A model generated the notes under the pieces. The model saw nothing but the letters and a program-made list of their open reading frames with translations. It was not told where the DNA came from and did not search any database. From NCBI GenBank assembly GCA_937957845.1, contig CALGOD010000361.1, forward strand, positions 1 to 5,649: a DNA stretch of 5,649 bases. Reading direction: 5' to 3'. How positions within the stretch are numbered: the first letter of the stretch is position 1; every line of letters begins with the position of its first letter. Shown piece by piece: positions 1-5,627 of the stretch. Source of the DNA: an uncultured Nocardiopsis sp. (GTDB taxonomy: Bacteria > Actinomycetota > Actinomycetes > Streptosporangiales > Streptosporangiaceae). The position numbers and the translations under genes are program-made.

Positions 1-760
1 GGAAGGCGTTGATCATCTGCAGCACCAGGTTGAAGAAGATGATCGGGGTGAGCATCGGCACGGTGATGTTCCAGAACCGGTGGACGGGTCCCGCGCCGTC
101 CACCGCCGCGGCCTCGTAGTACATGGCGGGGATCTGCCGCAGGCCCGCCAGGAAGATCACCATGGGTGCGCCGAAGGTCCACACGTTGAGCACGATGAGG
201 GTGCCCAACGCGTAGTCGGGGTGGGAGACCCAACCCTCGCCCTGGACGCCGAAGAAGCCCAGGACCTGGTTGATCAGGCCGTTGGCCCCGAAGACCTGAC
301 GCCACAGGATGGCGATGGCCACGCTGCCGCCCAACAGCGAGGGCAGGTAGTACACCGACCGGTACAGCGGCAGGCCGCGCACCCCCCGGTCCAGGACCAT
401 CGCCAGTGCCAACGCCAGCGCCAACTGGAGCGGCACCGACACGAACACGTACACGAACGTGACCTTCAGCGCGCTGTGCAGCCGGGTGTCGGAGAGCATC
501 CGCTCGTAGTTGTCCAGGCCGACCCAGGCGTGGTCGCCGATGAGGCTGTAGTCGGTGAAGGAGAAGTACAGGGAGGCCAGCAGGGGGCCGGCGGTGATGA
601 ACACCAGGCCCAGGAACCACGGGGCCAGGAATCCGTAGGCGGCGAGGTTCTCACGACGCCTCCCGCCCGGTGCCGGGCTCTTGCCGGCGGGGCGGGGCGT
701 GCCTGAGGAGGACGGCTCGCTCGGCGTGGTGGCCGGCCGCCGTTGCAGGAGGGCGCTCAC
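1..760 (-). CDS. Carbohydrate ABC transporter permease (MalF/UgpA-type), partial at the left edge
   Basis: This is a membrane-spanning subunit of a binding-protein-dependent sugar importer. The first 253 residues are present, read leftward from a GTG at 760-758; the C-terminus lies outside the window. Residues 1-38 form a Ser/Pro/Arg-rich cytoplasmic tail. Hydrophobic segments follow at about 41-68, 99-123, 137-156, 184-206 and 235-253. The cytoplasmic EAA loop, which docks the ATPase, is clear at residues 216-239: EAA, then DGAG at 221-224, F229 and the P-x-x-x-P ending. Family members are about 290-320 residues, so roughly 40-70 are missing. The GTG is preceded by AGGAGG at a 10-base gap, which fixes the start. 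The gene diverges from an oxidoreductase operon, so the substrate is probably a sugar or glycoside. A partner permease and solute-binding protein would be expected further left (inference). Family confidence is high; substrate is unknown. Confidence 0.93.
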   Translation of the reverse strand, partial: MSALLQRRPATTPSEPSSSGTPRPAGKSPAPGGRRRENLAAYGFLAPWFLGLVFITAGPLLASLYFSFTDYSLIGDHAWVGLDNYERMLSDTRLHSALKVTFVYVFVSVPLQLALALALAMVLDRGVRGLPLYRSVYYLPSLLGGSVAIAILWRQVFGANGLINQVLGFFGVQGEGWVSHPDYALGTLIVLNVWTFGAPMVIFLAGLRQIPAMYYEAAAVDGAGPVHRFWNITVPMLTPIIFFNLVLQMINAF

Positions 761-770
761 GGGGATCCAC

Positions 771-776
771 CCTCCT
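771..776 (-). promoter_or_regulatory. Shine-Dalgarno site of the permease gene
   Basis: The plus strand reads CCTCCT, giving a perfect AGGAGG on the minus strand, 10 bases before the GTG at 760. Another GTG at 770-768 lies closer to the site but is in a different frame, so the GTG at 760 is preferred. Confidence 0.75.
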
Positions 777-903
777 GTGGGGCCAGAGCCGGAGCGCTGG
801 CGGACACGTGAGGTCCTGGGTTCATGGAAACTGCCAATCTCGTTGGGAAAGGGCGCCGTACGCTCTGTGCGCAAGAACACGTGGTGAACTGCGGAAACTT
901 GGT

Positions 904-931
904 TTGGTAAGCGCTATCCACGTACTAAGAT
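904..931 (+). promoter_or_regulatory. Candidate sigma-70-type promoter for the oxidoreductase operon
   Basis: TTGGTA at 904-909 (4 of 6 matches to TTGACA) is followed after 16 bases by TAAGAT at 926-931 (4 of 6 matches to TATAAT). Transcription would start near 938 and leave a leader of about 250 bases before the ATG at 1190, which is long. The candidate gains support because a repressor-type palindrome fills the spacer exactly where steric blocking would work. It is a prediction by eye only. Confidence 0.4.
905..920. promoter_or_regulatory. LacI-family-like operator 1
   Basis: TGGTAAGCGCTATCCA is an imperfect palindrome: 12 of 16 positions match its reverse complement, with outer TGG/CCA and an inner AGCGCT core centred on CG. 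LacI-family regulators of actinobacterial sugar genes characteristically bind such CG-centred palindromes; the CebR/CelR site TGGGAGCGCTCCCA is the well-known example. It lies between the candidate -35 and -10 boxes, consistent with repression. It could act on both divergent genes. The regulator itself is not in this window. Confidence 0.55.
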
Positions 932-1175
932 GTTCAGTTTCTAGCACCGGGCCAGGGGAGTGTCAACGCTTCGTTTGCCCGAAAGTGTGATCCACACCCC
1001 ATATCGTTACCGTTCGCCGAACCCTCCGGCGCTGAGGGCGGCTGCTCCGTCCGCGATTTCGGGGCTGTTTTCGGAAGAAAAGTGACCCTGCGTGGTCGCA
1101 ATGGAGCTCTCTGTCTTGTTCGTGATGCCGTGGACGCTCGCGCGCCTCCTGGCCTCCGCCCTTGTCGACCAAGGC

Positions 1176-1189
1176 GGAAAGCGTTTACC
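1176..1189. promoter_or_regulatory. LacI-family-like operator 2, abutting the start codon
   Basis: GGAAAGCGTTTACC matches its reverse complement at 10 of 14 positions, and matches the inner 14 bases of the palindrome at 905-920 at 10 of 14, sharing GG-AAGCG-T-CC. It ends immediately before the ATG at 1190 and includes the likely ribosome-binding bases GGAAAG (1176-1181). Its centre is 270 bases from that of operator 1, so a tetrameric repressor could loop the intervening DNA (inference). Chance resemblance cannot be excluded. Confidence 0.4.
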
Positions 1190-2509
1190 ATGCCTGACGT
1201 GAACCACACCACCCCACGCAGGTACGCGATCGTCGGCACCGGCTCCCGGGCCCGGATGTACACACGAGCCCTGACCACCACCCACCGGGACCGGGGGGAA
1301 CTGGTCGCGTTGTGCGATCCCAACACCACCCGCATGGCCGTGCACAACCGGATCGTCACCGACGCCGGGCTCGCCCCCGTGCCGACCTACTCCCCCGACG
1401 AATTCACCCGGATGCTGCGCCAGGAGCGCGTCGACGAGGTCATCGTGTGCACCGTCGACCACACCCACGCCGACTACATCGTGGCCGCCTTGGACGCCGG
1501 ATGCGACGCCCTGACCGAAAAACCCATGACCGCCGACCTGGACGGACTACGGCGCATCGAGCAGGCCCAGACCCGCACCGGCGGGCGGGTCACGGTCGGT
1601 TTCAACTACCGTTACAACCCCGTCCACCGCCGACTGCGCGAACTCATCGCCTCCGGGACCATCGGCGAGGTCGGCTCGGTCCATTTCGAATGGCTCCTGG
1701 ACCTGCGCCACGGCGCCGACTACTTCCGACGCTGGCACCGCGACAAGCAGCAGTCCGGCGGCCTGCTCGTGCACAAGGCCAGCCACCACTTCGACCTGGT
1801 CAACTGGTGGATCTCCGCCCGACCCACCGACGTCTACGCCTCGGGGCGGCTGTTCTTCTACGGCGACCACAACGGCCGCCGCCACGGCCTGGCCGCCGAC
1901 TACGAACGCGTCCACGGCCACAGCGCCGCCCAGGACGACCCCTTCGCCCTGCACATGGACGACAGCCCCGACCTCAAGGCCCTGTACCTGGAGGCCGAAC
2001 ACGAGGACGGCTACCACCGCGACCTCAACGTCTTCGGTCCCGGCATCACCATCGAGGACGACATGTCGGTGCTGGTCTCCTACGACACCGGCGTCCGCCT
2101 GACCTACCACCTGGTCGCCTACGCCCCCTGGGAGGGCTACCGGATCTCCATCACCGGCAGCAAGGGCCGCCTGGAACTGGACATGACCGAGTTCGAGTAC
2201 ACCTCCCCCCACCAGGACCAGACCACACCCGTACGCGGCATGCCCGCCCCCAAGGAGCACACCACCGCACGACTGTGGCTGCGCCGCCACTGGCAGCCCC
2301 CCGAAGAAATCCCCGTCACGGTCGGTGAGGGCACCCACGGCGGCGGAGACCAGGTCATGCTGGACTCCCTCTTCGGCGACATCGACGACGGCATCCGACC
2401 CGACCACGCCGACGGCGGCAACGCCCTGCTCACCGGACTGGCCGCCAACGCCTCCATCGCCTCGGGGGCACCGGTCCGCATCGCCGACCTGCTCAAGGCC
2501 GAGCGATGA
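1190..2509 (+). CDS. Gfo/Idh/MocA family NAD(P)-dependent oxidoreductase (439 aa)
   Basis: A predicted cytoplasmic sugar dehydrogenase of the glucose-fructose oxidoreductase / inositol dehydrogenase / MocA family. The N-terminal Rossmann domain has the dinucleotide motif GTGSRA at residues 16-21, an acidic position after strand 2 (LCDPN, 41-45) and the diagnostic EKP at 110-112, whose Lys is catalytic in relatives. The C-terminal alpha/beta domain carries the active-site helix at 190-207 (GG, then HKASHHFDLVNWW), with His199 or His200 and Asp202 in the expected places. Residues about 221-285 form a charged, His/Asp-rich insertion that makes it longer than typical 330-390-residue members. The ATG at 1190 is chosen because it sits just before the Rossmann strand; an in-frame GTG at 1082 would add a low-complexity Arg/Pro extension. 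It opens a coupled operon, and its stop overlaps the next ATG by 4 bases. No signal peptide is seen. Substrate is unknown. Confidence 0.93.
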   Translation: MPDVNHTTPRRYAIVGTGSRARMYTRALTTTHRDRGELVALCDPNTTRMAVHNRIVTDAGLAPVPTYSPDEFTRMLRQERVDEVIVCTVDHTHADYIVAALDAGCDALTEKPMTADLDGLRRIEQAQTRTGGRVTVGFNYRYNPVHRRLRELIASGTIGEVGSVHFEWLLDLRHGADYFRRWHRDKQQSGGLLVHKASHHFDLVNWWISARPTDVYASGRLFFYGDHNGRRHGLAADYERVHGHSAAQDDPFALHMDDSPDLKALYLEAEHEDGYHRDLNVFGPGITIEDDMSVLVSYDTGVRLTYHLVAYAPWEGYRISITGSKGRLELDMTEFEYTSPHQDQTTPVRGMPAPKEHTTARLWLRRHWQPPEEIPVTVGEGTHGGGDQVMLDSLFGDIDDGIRPDHADGGNALLTGLAANASIASGAPVRIADLLKAER

Positions 2510-3678
2510 GCATCCCCGTACCCGTACTGCTGGCCGGAGTCCACGGACACGGCCGCTCCCACCTGCGTTCCCTGCGCACCCTCGCCCACAGCGGCCTGGT
2601 CAGACTCGTGGGCCTGTGCGACCAACGCCCCGTCCCCGACGGCGACGATCTGGAGGGCCACGGACCCCTGCCCTGCCACACCGACCTGGGGGAGGCCATC
2701 GAGCGCACCGGCGCACAGGTGACCATCCTGTCCACCCCCATCCACACCCACCTGCCCCTGGCCCGCACCGCACTGGAACACGGCTCCCACGTACTGCTGG
2801 AAAAACCCACCACCGCCACCCTGGCCGAGTTCGAGCAACTCGACACCGCCGTGAAGACCTCCGGTCTGGCCTGCCAGGTGGGCTTCCAGAGCCTGGGGTC
2901 GACCGCGGTGCAGTACGTGCGCGCCCTCATCGACCAAGGCGAGATCGGACGCCCGCGCGGTATCGGCGGCACCGGAACCTGGGTGCGCACCTCCCACTAC
3001 TACGACCGCGCCCCCTGGGCCGGACGGCGCCGCCTGGACGGGCGCGACGTGGTGGACGGCGCGCTGACCAACCCCTTCGCCCACGCCCTGGCCACCGCCC
3101 TGGCCATCACCGGAACCCACACCCGCGCACCGGCCCGGGTGGAACTGGAGATGTTCCACGCCCACCCCATCGAGGCCGACGACACCTCGTGCGTGCGCCT
3201 GCACACCGACGAGGGCCTGCCCATCACCCTGGCGGTGACCCTGTGCGCACCCGAGCACCTGCCGCCGCGCCTGGTGGTGCACGGTGAGCGGGGACGCATC
3301 GAGTTCGAGTACACCCTGGACCGCGTCACCCTGCACCGGCCGGGTCGTGCCCCGACCACCACCACACACCCGCGCACCCACCTGCTGGTCAACCTCCTGG
3401 ACCACATTCGCCACGACCGGCCACTGCTGGTCCCTCCCCCGGCCACCCGCGCGTTCATGCACGTGCTCGAAGCGGTGCGCACCGCACCCGACCCGGTGGC
3501 GCTTCCCGACCACATGCAGCAGGTCCACAGCACCGACGAAGGCGTGCGCCGCGTCATCCCCGGGATCGACACCCTCATCCACCGCAGCGCCGAACACCTG
3601 GCGCTGTTCTCCGAACTCGACCCCGCCTGGGACCCGGCCTCCTGGACGCGTCCCGCCCGCACGAAGGCCACACCATGA
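2506..3678 (+). CDS. Second, divergent Gfo/Idh/MocA family oxidoreductase (390 aa)
   Basis: Also a predicted NAD(P)-binding sugar oxidoreductase, clearly different from its upstream neighbour. The Rossmann turn is atypical, GVHGHGRSH at residues 11-19, but glycines 11, 14 and 16 keep a G-x-x-G-x-G spacing. LCD at 37-39 marks the end of strand 2 and EKP lies at 99-101. Residues 126-160 resemble the usual linker into the C-terminal domain. The active-site segment GALTNPFAHALATAL (185-199) keeps His193 but has no Asp three residues later, where many relatives have H-x-x-D. It could therefore use altered catalysis or another acid/base. The start is fixed by the ATGA overlap at 2506-2509, with a weak AAGG seven bases upstream. 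Translation is probably coupled to the first oxidoreductase. Consecutive oxidation/reduction of one sugar by the pair is an inference; substrate is unknown. Confidence 0.9.
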   Translation: MSIPVPVLLAGVHGHGRSHLRSLRTLAHSGLVRLVGLCDQRPVPDGDDLEGHGPLPCHTDLGEAIERTGAQVTILSTPIHTHLPLARTALEHGSHVLLEKPTTATLAEFEQLDTAVKTSGLACQVGFQSLGSTAVQYVRALIDQGEIGRPRGIGGTGTWVRTSHYYDRAPWAGRRRLDGRDVVDGALTNPFAHALATALAITGTHTRAPARVELEMFHAHPIEADDTSCVRLHTDEGLPITLAVTLCAPEHLPPRLVVHGERGRIEFEYTLDRVTLHRPGRAPTTTTHPRTHLLVNLLDHIRHDRPLLVPPPATRAFMHVLEAVRTAPDPVALPDHMQQVHSTDEGVRRVIPGIDTLIHRSAEHLALFSELDPAWDPASWTRPARTKATP

Positions 3679-4520
3679 ACGCGCTGACCCTGAACGGTCG
3701 TGTCCTGGCCGTCCTTCGCGACGGAACCGACATCGAACAGACCCTGTCCCCCCGCCCCCACCTGCACCCGGTGCACACCCTCGCGGGCACGGTGGTCACC
3801 GAACGACGGCCCGCCGACCACCTGCACCACTTCGGGGTGAGCGTGGCCGTGCCCGACGTGTCCGGGACCAGCTTCTGGGGAGGACGCACCTTCACCCCCG
3901 ACCGGGGTTCGGTGCTGCTGGACAACCACGGCACCCAACGGCACGTGTCCTGGCTGGAACTGGCCGAGGACCGCCGCGTCGAACTGCTGTCGTGGACCGA
4001 CCCCCAAGGCGACGAACTGCTCAGCGAGGAACGCACCCTGCGGGCCGTGGACCTGGACGAGCGCACCTGGGTGCTGGACGTGCGCACAGCGCTGCGCAAC
4101 ACCAGCGGACGCGACCTGAGCATCGGCAGCCCCGCCACCAACGGCCGACCCGGCGCCGGGTACGGAGGGCTGTTCTGGCGCGCGCCCCTCTCCGCGACCG
4201 CACCCCGGATCAGCGGAGCGGGCGGGCTGCGGGGCGAACGGGACCTGCACGGCTCCCGCGCGCGGTGGCTGGCCATGGCCGGCCTGACGGAGAGCAGGTG
4301 GACCCTGCTCTTCTGCCAACCCGGAGAGCACATCGACCCCTGGTTCCTGCGCGCCGAGGAGTACCCCGGGGTGGGCCCCGCCCTGGCCTGGGACGAACGC
4401 CTGCCCCTGCCCCAGGGCGCGCGACTGCAGCGGCGGCTGCGCGTGGCGGTGCGCGACGGACACCCCGACCACGCACAAGACCTGGAGGAGCTGGCCGTGT
4501 CCGTGCAGAACCTGCCCTGA
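3675..4520 (+). CDS. PmoA family protein (DUF6807), unknown function
   Basis: A 281-residue protein that I recognise as DUF6807 / 'PmoA family' from its conserved blocks: RPHLHPV (27-33), ADHLHHFGVSVAVPDV (47-62), FWGGRTF (67-73) and a Gly/Trp-rich GRPGAGYGGLFWRAP (157-171). Several His and Asp residues (H29, H31, D48, H49, H52) fall in these blocks and could form a metal or catalytic site (inference). There is no signal peptide or membrane segment, so it is probably cytoplasmic. The family name derives from a claimed relation to methane monooxygenase subunit A, but nothing here resembles that polytopic membrane protein. The family commonly sits beside Gfo/Idh/MocA oxidoreductases in sugar-degradation clusters, as here. 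The ATG at 3675 overlaps the preceding TGA by 4 bases and has GAAGG seven bases upstream. A role in sugar catabolism is likely; the reaction is unknown. Confidence 0.85.
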   Translation: MNALTLNGRVLAVLRDGTDIEQTLSPRPHLHPVHTLAGTVVTERRPADHLHHFGVSVAVPDVSGTSFWGGRTFTPDRGSVLLDNHGTQRHVSWLELAEDRRVELLSWTDPQGDELLSEERTLRAVDLDERTWVLDVRTALRNTSGRDLSIGSPATNGRPGAGYGGLFWRAPLSATAPRISGAGGLRGERDLHGSRARWLAMAGLTESRWTLLFCQPGEHIDPWFLRAEEYPGVGPALAWDERLPLPQGARLQRRLRVAVRDGHPDHAQDLEELAVSVQNLP

Positions 4521-4543
4521 CAGCGGACCGAGGCCCACCGTGA

Positions 4544-4594
4544 TCGTGTACCCGTGGTCACTTTCGGGCACCGAGCACGACCACGGGTACACGA
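4544..4594. terminator. Perfect 16-bp inverted repeat with nested hairpin; terminator or processing element
   Basis: The left arm TCGTGTACCCGTGGTC (4544-4559) and right arm GACCACGGGTACACGA (4579-4594) are exact reverse complements, separated by 19 bases. Inside the loop, TCGG (4564-4567) and CCGA (4571-4574) can form a second small stem around GCA. The element starts 24 bases after the DUF6807 stop and ends 58 bases before the next ATG. No T-run follows the right arm on the plus strand. It is therefore either a T-less intercistronic terminator, an RNA-stabilising or processing element, or a protein-binding palindrome. The perfect stem strongly suggests function; the choice between these is open. 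Confidence 0.7.
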
Positions 4595-4635
4595 CCACCG
4601 GGGTGGGGCCTGCCGGGGCACACCCGTCACACCAC

Positions 4636-4643
4636 AGGAAGGA
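4636..4643 (+). promoter_or_regulatory. Shine-Dalgarno site of the SDR gene
   Basis: AGGAAGGA lies nine bases before the ATG at 4653. It supports that ATG over the upstream in-frame GTG at 4554, which falls inside the left arm of the inverted repeat. Confidence 0.7.
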
Positions 4644-4652
4644 CAACACCTC

Positions 4653-5564
4653 ATGCGCGTTCTCGTCACCGGCGGTTCCGGGCGGTTGGGCCGCAGCGTC
4701 GTCTCCGTCCTGGCCGACCGCGGACACACCGTGACCTCCGTGGACACCGCCACCGCCGATCAACCCCCGGGCGTGGAGACCATCACCGCCGACCTGCTCG
4801 ACGACACCGCACGTCAGGAGGCCTTCACCCGCGCCCGCCCCGAAGCGGTCGTCCACCTGGCCGGGATCGCCGTGCCCTTCGCCCGCCCCGACGTGGAGAC
4901 CCTCCAGATCAACACCGGCCTGGCCTGGGCGGTGCTCTCCACGGCCGTGGCACACGGCGCCCACTCGGCGGTGGCCGCCTCCAGCCCCACCGTCTACGGG
5001 TACAACACCCCCTCCTGGACACCCCGCTACCTGCCCCTGGACGAGGCCCACCCGGTCGCCCCCTGGCACGCCTACGGGCTGAGCAAGGCCATCATCGAGG
5101 ACACCGTGCGCGCCCTGGCGCGCACCAGCGGCCCCTGCACCCTGTCGTGCGTGCGCCCCGGTTACGTGGTCGCCCCAGAGGAGTGGCGGGGCGCACCCAC
5201 CCAACAGGGCCACACCATGGCCCAACGACTGGCCGACCCCGCCCTGGCCGCCACCTCCCTGTTCAACTACGTCGACGCACGCGACGCCGCCGAACTGTTC
5301 GCGTTGGTCGTGGAGAACCCCGACAAGGTCGACAACGGACAGGTGTTCAACGCCATGGCGCCCGACCCCCTGGCCACCGGCCCGGTCCACACCCTGCTGC
5401 CCCGACACCACCCCACCACCGCCGCGGCGGCCTCCGCCCTGGCCGACGGCCGCGCGGTCTTCTCCTCCCGCGCCGCCCACACCGCTCTGGGATGGACCCC
5501 CACCCGTACCTGGCGCGAGCAACTGCACACCCCGCCCGACCCGGGATCACACCCCGGCCAGTAG
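4653..5564 (+). CDS. NAD-dependent epimerase/dehydratase, extended SDR family (303 aa)
   Basis: A predicted cytoplasmic nucleotide-dependent enzyme acting on a sugar or nucleotide sugar. The N-terminal Rossmann fold has TGGSGRLG at residues 6-13, which is the extended-SDR TGxxGxxG pattern. Asp31 closes strand 2, a position that usually favours NAD over NADP. HLAG (68-71) is the conserved strand-4 motif. The catalytic triad is visible as Ser110/Ser111 before VYGY, Tyr141 and Lys145 (YGLSK). RPGYV (168-172) and the DARDAAELF segment (208-216) match the substrate-domain region of GalE-like and uronate-dehydrogenase-like proteins. The length is typical. The gene follows the three-gene operon after a 132-base gap containing a strong inverted repeat, so it is either a differentially expressed last operon member or a separate unit. 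Whether it is an epimerase, dehydratase or dehydrogenase cannot be settled from motifs. Confidence 0.9.
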   Translation: MRVLVTGGSGRLGRSVVSVLADRGHTVTSVDTATADQPPGVETITADLLDDTARQEAFTRARPEAVVHLAGIAVPFARPDVETLQINTGLAWAVLSTAVAHGAHSAVAASSPTVYGYNTPSWTPRYLPLDEAHPVAPWHAYGLSKAIIEDTVRALARTSGPCTLSCVRPGYVVAPEEWRGAPTQQGHTMAQRLADPALAATSLFNYVDARDAAELFALVVENPDKVDNGQVFNAMAPDPLATGPVHTLLPRHHPTTAAAASALADGRAVFSSRAAHTALGWTPTRTWREQLHTPPDPGSHPGQ

Positions 5565-5584
5565 GCCCGCACATCCGAACGTCC

Positions 5585-5612
5585 GTGAGCAGGACGAGGA
5601 CTCCGCTAGTCT
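5585..5612 (+). promoter_or_regulatory. Weak promoter-like sequence before a gene beyond the right edge
   Basis: GTGAGC at 5585-5590 and TAGTCT at 5607-5612 are separated by 16 bases and weakly resemble -35 and -10 boxes. A LacI-like palindrome begins two bases after the -10 candidate, where it would overlap the transcription start. The local drop in GC is consistent with a promoter. The call depends mostly on the adjacent palindrome. Confidence 0.3.
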
Positions 5613-5613
5613 A

Positions 5614-5627
5614 GGAAAGAGTTTTCC
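5614..5627. promoter_or_regulatory. LacI-family-like operator 3
   Basis: GGAAAGAGTTTTCC has perfect five-base outer arms (GGAAA/TTTCC) and matches the 14-base site at 1176-1189 at 12 positions. The central pair is AG rather than the CG normal for LacI-family sites, which weakens it. It lies 49 bases after the SDR stop codon and probably controls the gene to the right, for example a transporter, hydrolase or the repressor itself (inference). Confidence 0.4.

Larger units (their letters stand above)
761..1189. other. Divergent intergenic control region between permease and oxidoreductase operon
   Basis: These 429 bases separate two divergent genes and contain the less GC-rich, AT-containing stretches expected of promoters. 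They hold a promoter-like element at 904-931, a LacI-like palindrome at 905-920, a second palindrome at 1176-1189 and a small stem at 1156-1177. I found no convincing -10/-35 pair for the leftward permease transcript. Open frames crossing this stretch on both strands have Arg/Pro/Cys-rich translations with no recognisable domain and are not called as genes. Confidence 0.7.

Noticed and set aside
80..706. A 208-codon plus-strand open frame across the permease region.
   Set aside because: The minus-strand permease with transmembrane segments and a clear EAA motif explains this DNA; the plus-strand translation is Gln/His/Arg/Gly-rich without a domain.
913..943. Possible leftward promoter for the permease (TAGAAA and GATAGC on the minus strand).
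   Set aside because: The spacing is 19 bases and both hexamers are poor matches; no convincing alternative was found.
1012..1022. Short palindrome GTTCG-C-CGAAC in the leader.
   Set aside because: Five-base arms around a single base are common at this GC content, and the sequence does not match the other operator candidates.
1082..1189. Extension of the first oxidoreductase upstream to an in-frame GTG at 1082.
   Set aside because: The added 36 residues are Arg/Pro/Cys-rich and unlike the family, whose members begin shortly before the first Rossmann strand, as with the ATG at 1190.
934..1359. A minus-strand open frame spanning the intergenic region and the start of the first oxidoreductase.
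   Set aside because: It overlaps the promoter region and the Rossmann domain, its composition is Arg/Thr/Pro-rich, and no ribosome-binding site or domain supports it.
1547..2407. A long minus-strand open frame opposite the first oxidoreductase.
   Set aside because: It is Val/Gly-rich, has no recognisable motif and lies wholly inside a strong Gfo/Idh/MocA gene.
2188..3315. An exact 16-base repeat (CGAGTTCGAGTACACC) at 2188-2203 and 3300-3315 in the two oxidoreductase genes.
   Set aside because: Both copies encode EFEYT-like segments in preferred codons and are offset relative to the homologous GR-L/I-E strand. Coincidence of codon bias is sufficient explanation; no recombination scar is seen.
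4554..4652. Extension of the SDR gene upstream to an in-frame GTG at 4554.
   Set aside because: The extension starts inside the perfect inverted repeat and precedes a good Shine-Dalgarno site and an ATG that begins directly with the canonical MRVLVTGGSG strand.
3000..5528. An 842-codon open frame on the minus strand opposite the second oxidoreductase, DUF6807 and SDR genes.
   Set aside because: Its translation is Gly/Val/Gln/Arg-rich low-complexity text with no domain. It crosses four well-supported plus-strand features, including an intergenic hairpin. It is the usual antisense by-product of high-GC coding sequence.
5580..5596. Possible terminator stem CGTCC/GGACG after the SDR gene.
   Set aside because: Only five base pairs with a seven-base loop and no T-run; too weak to call.
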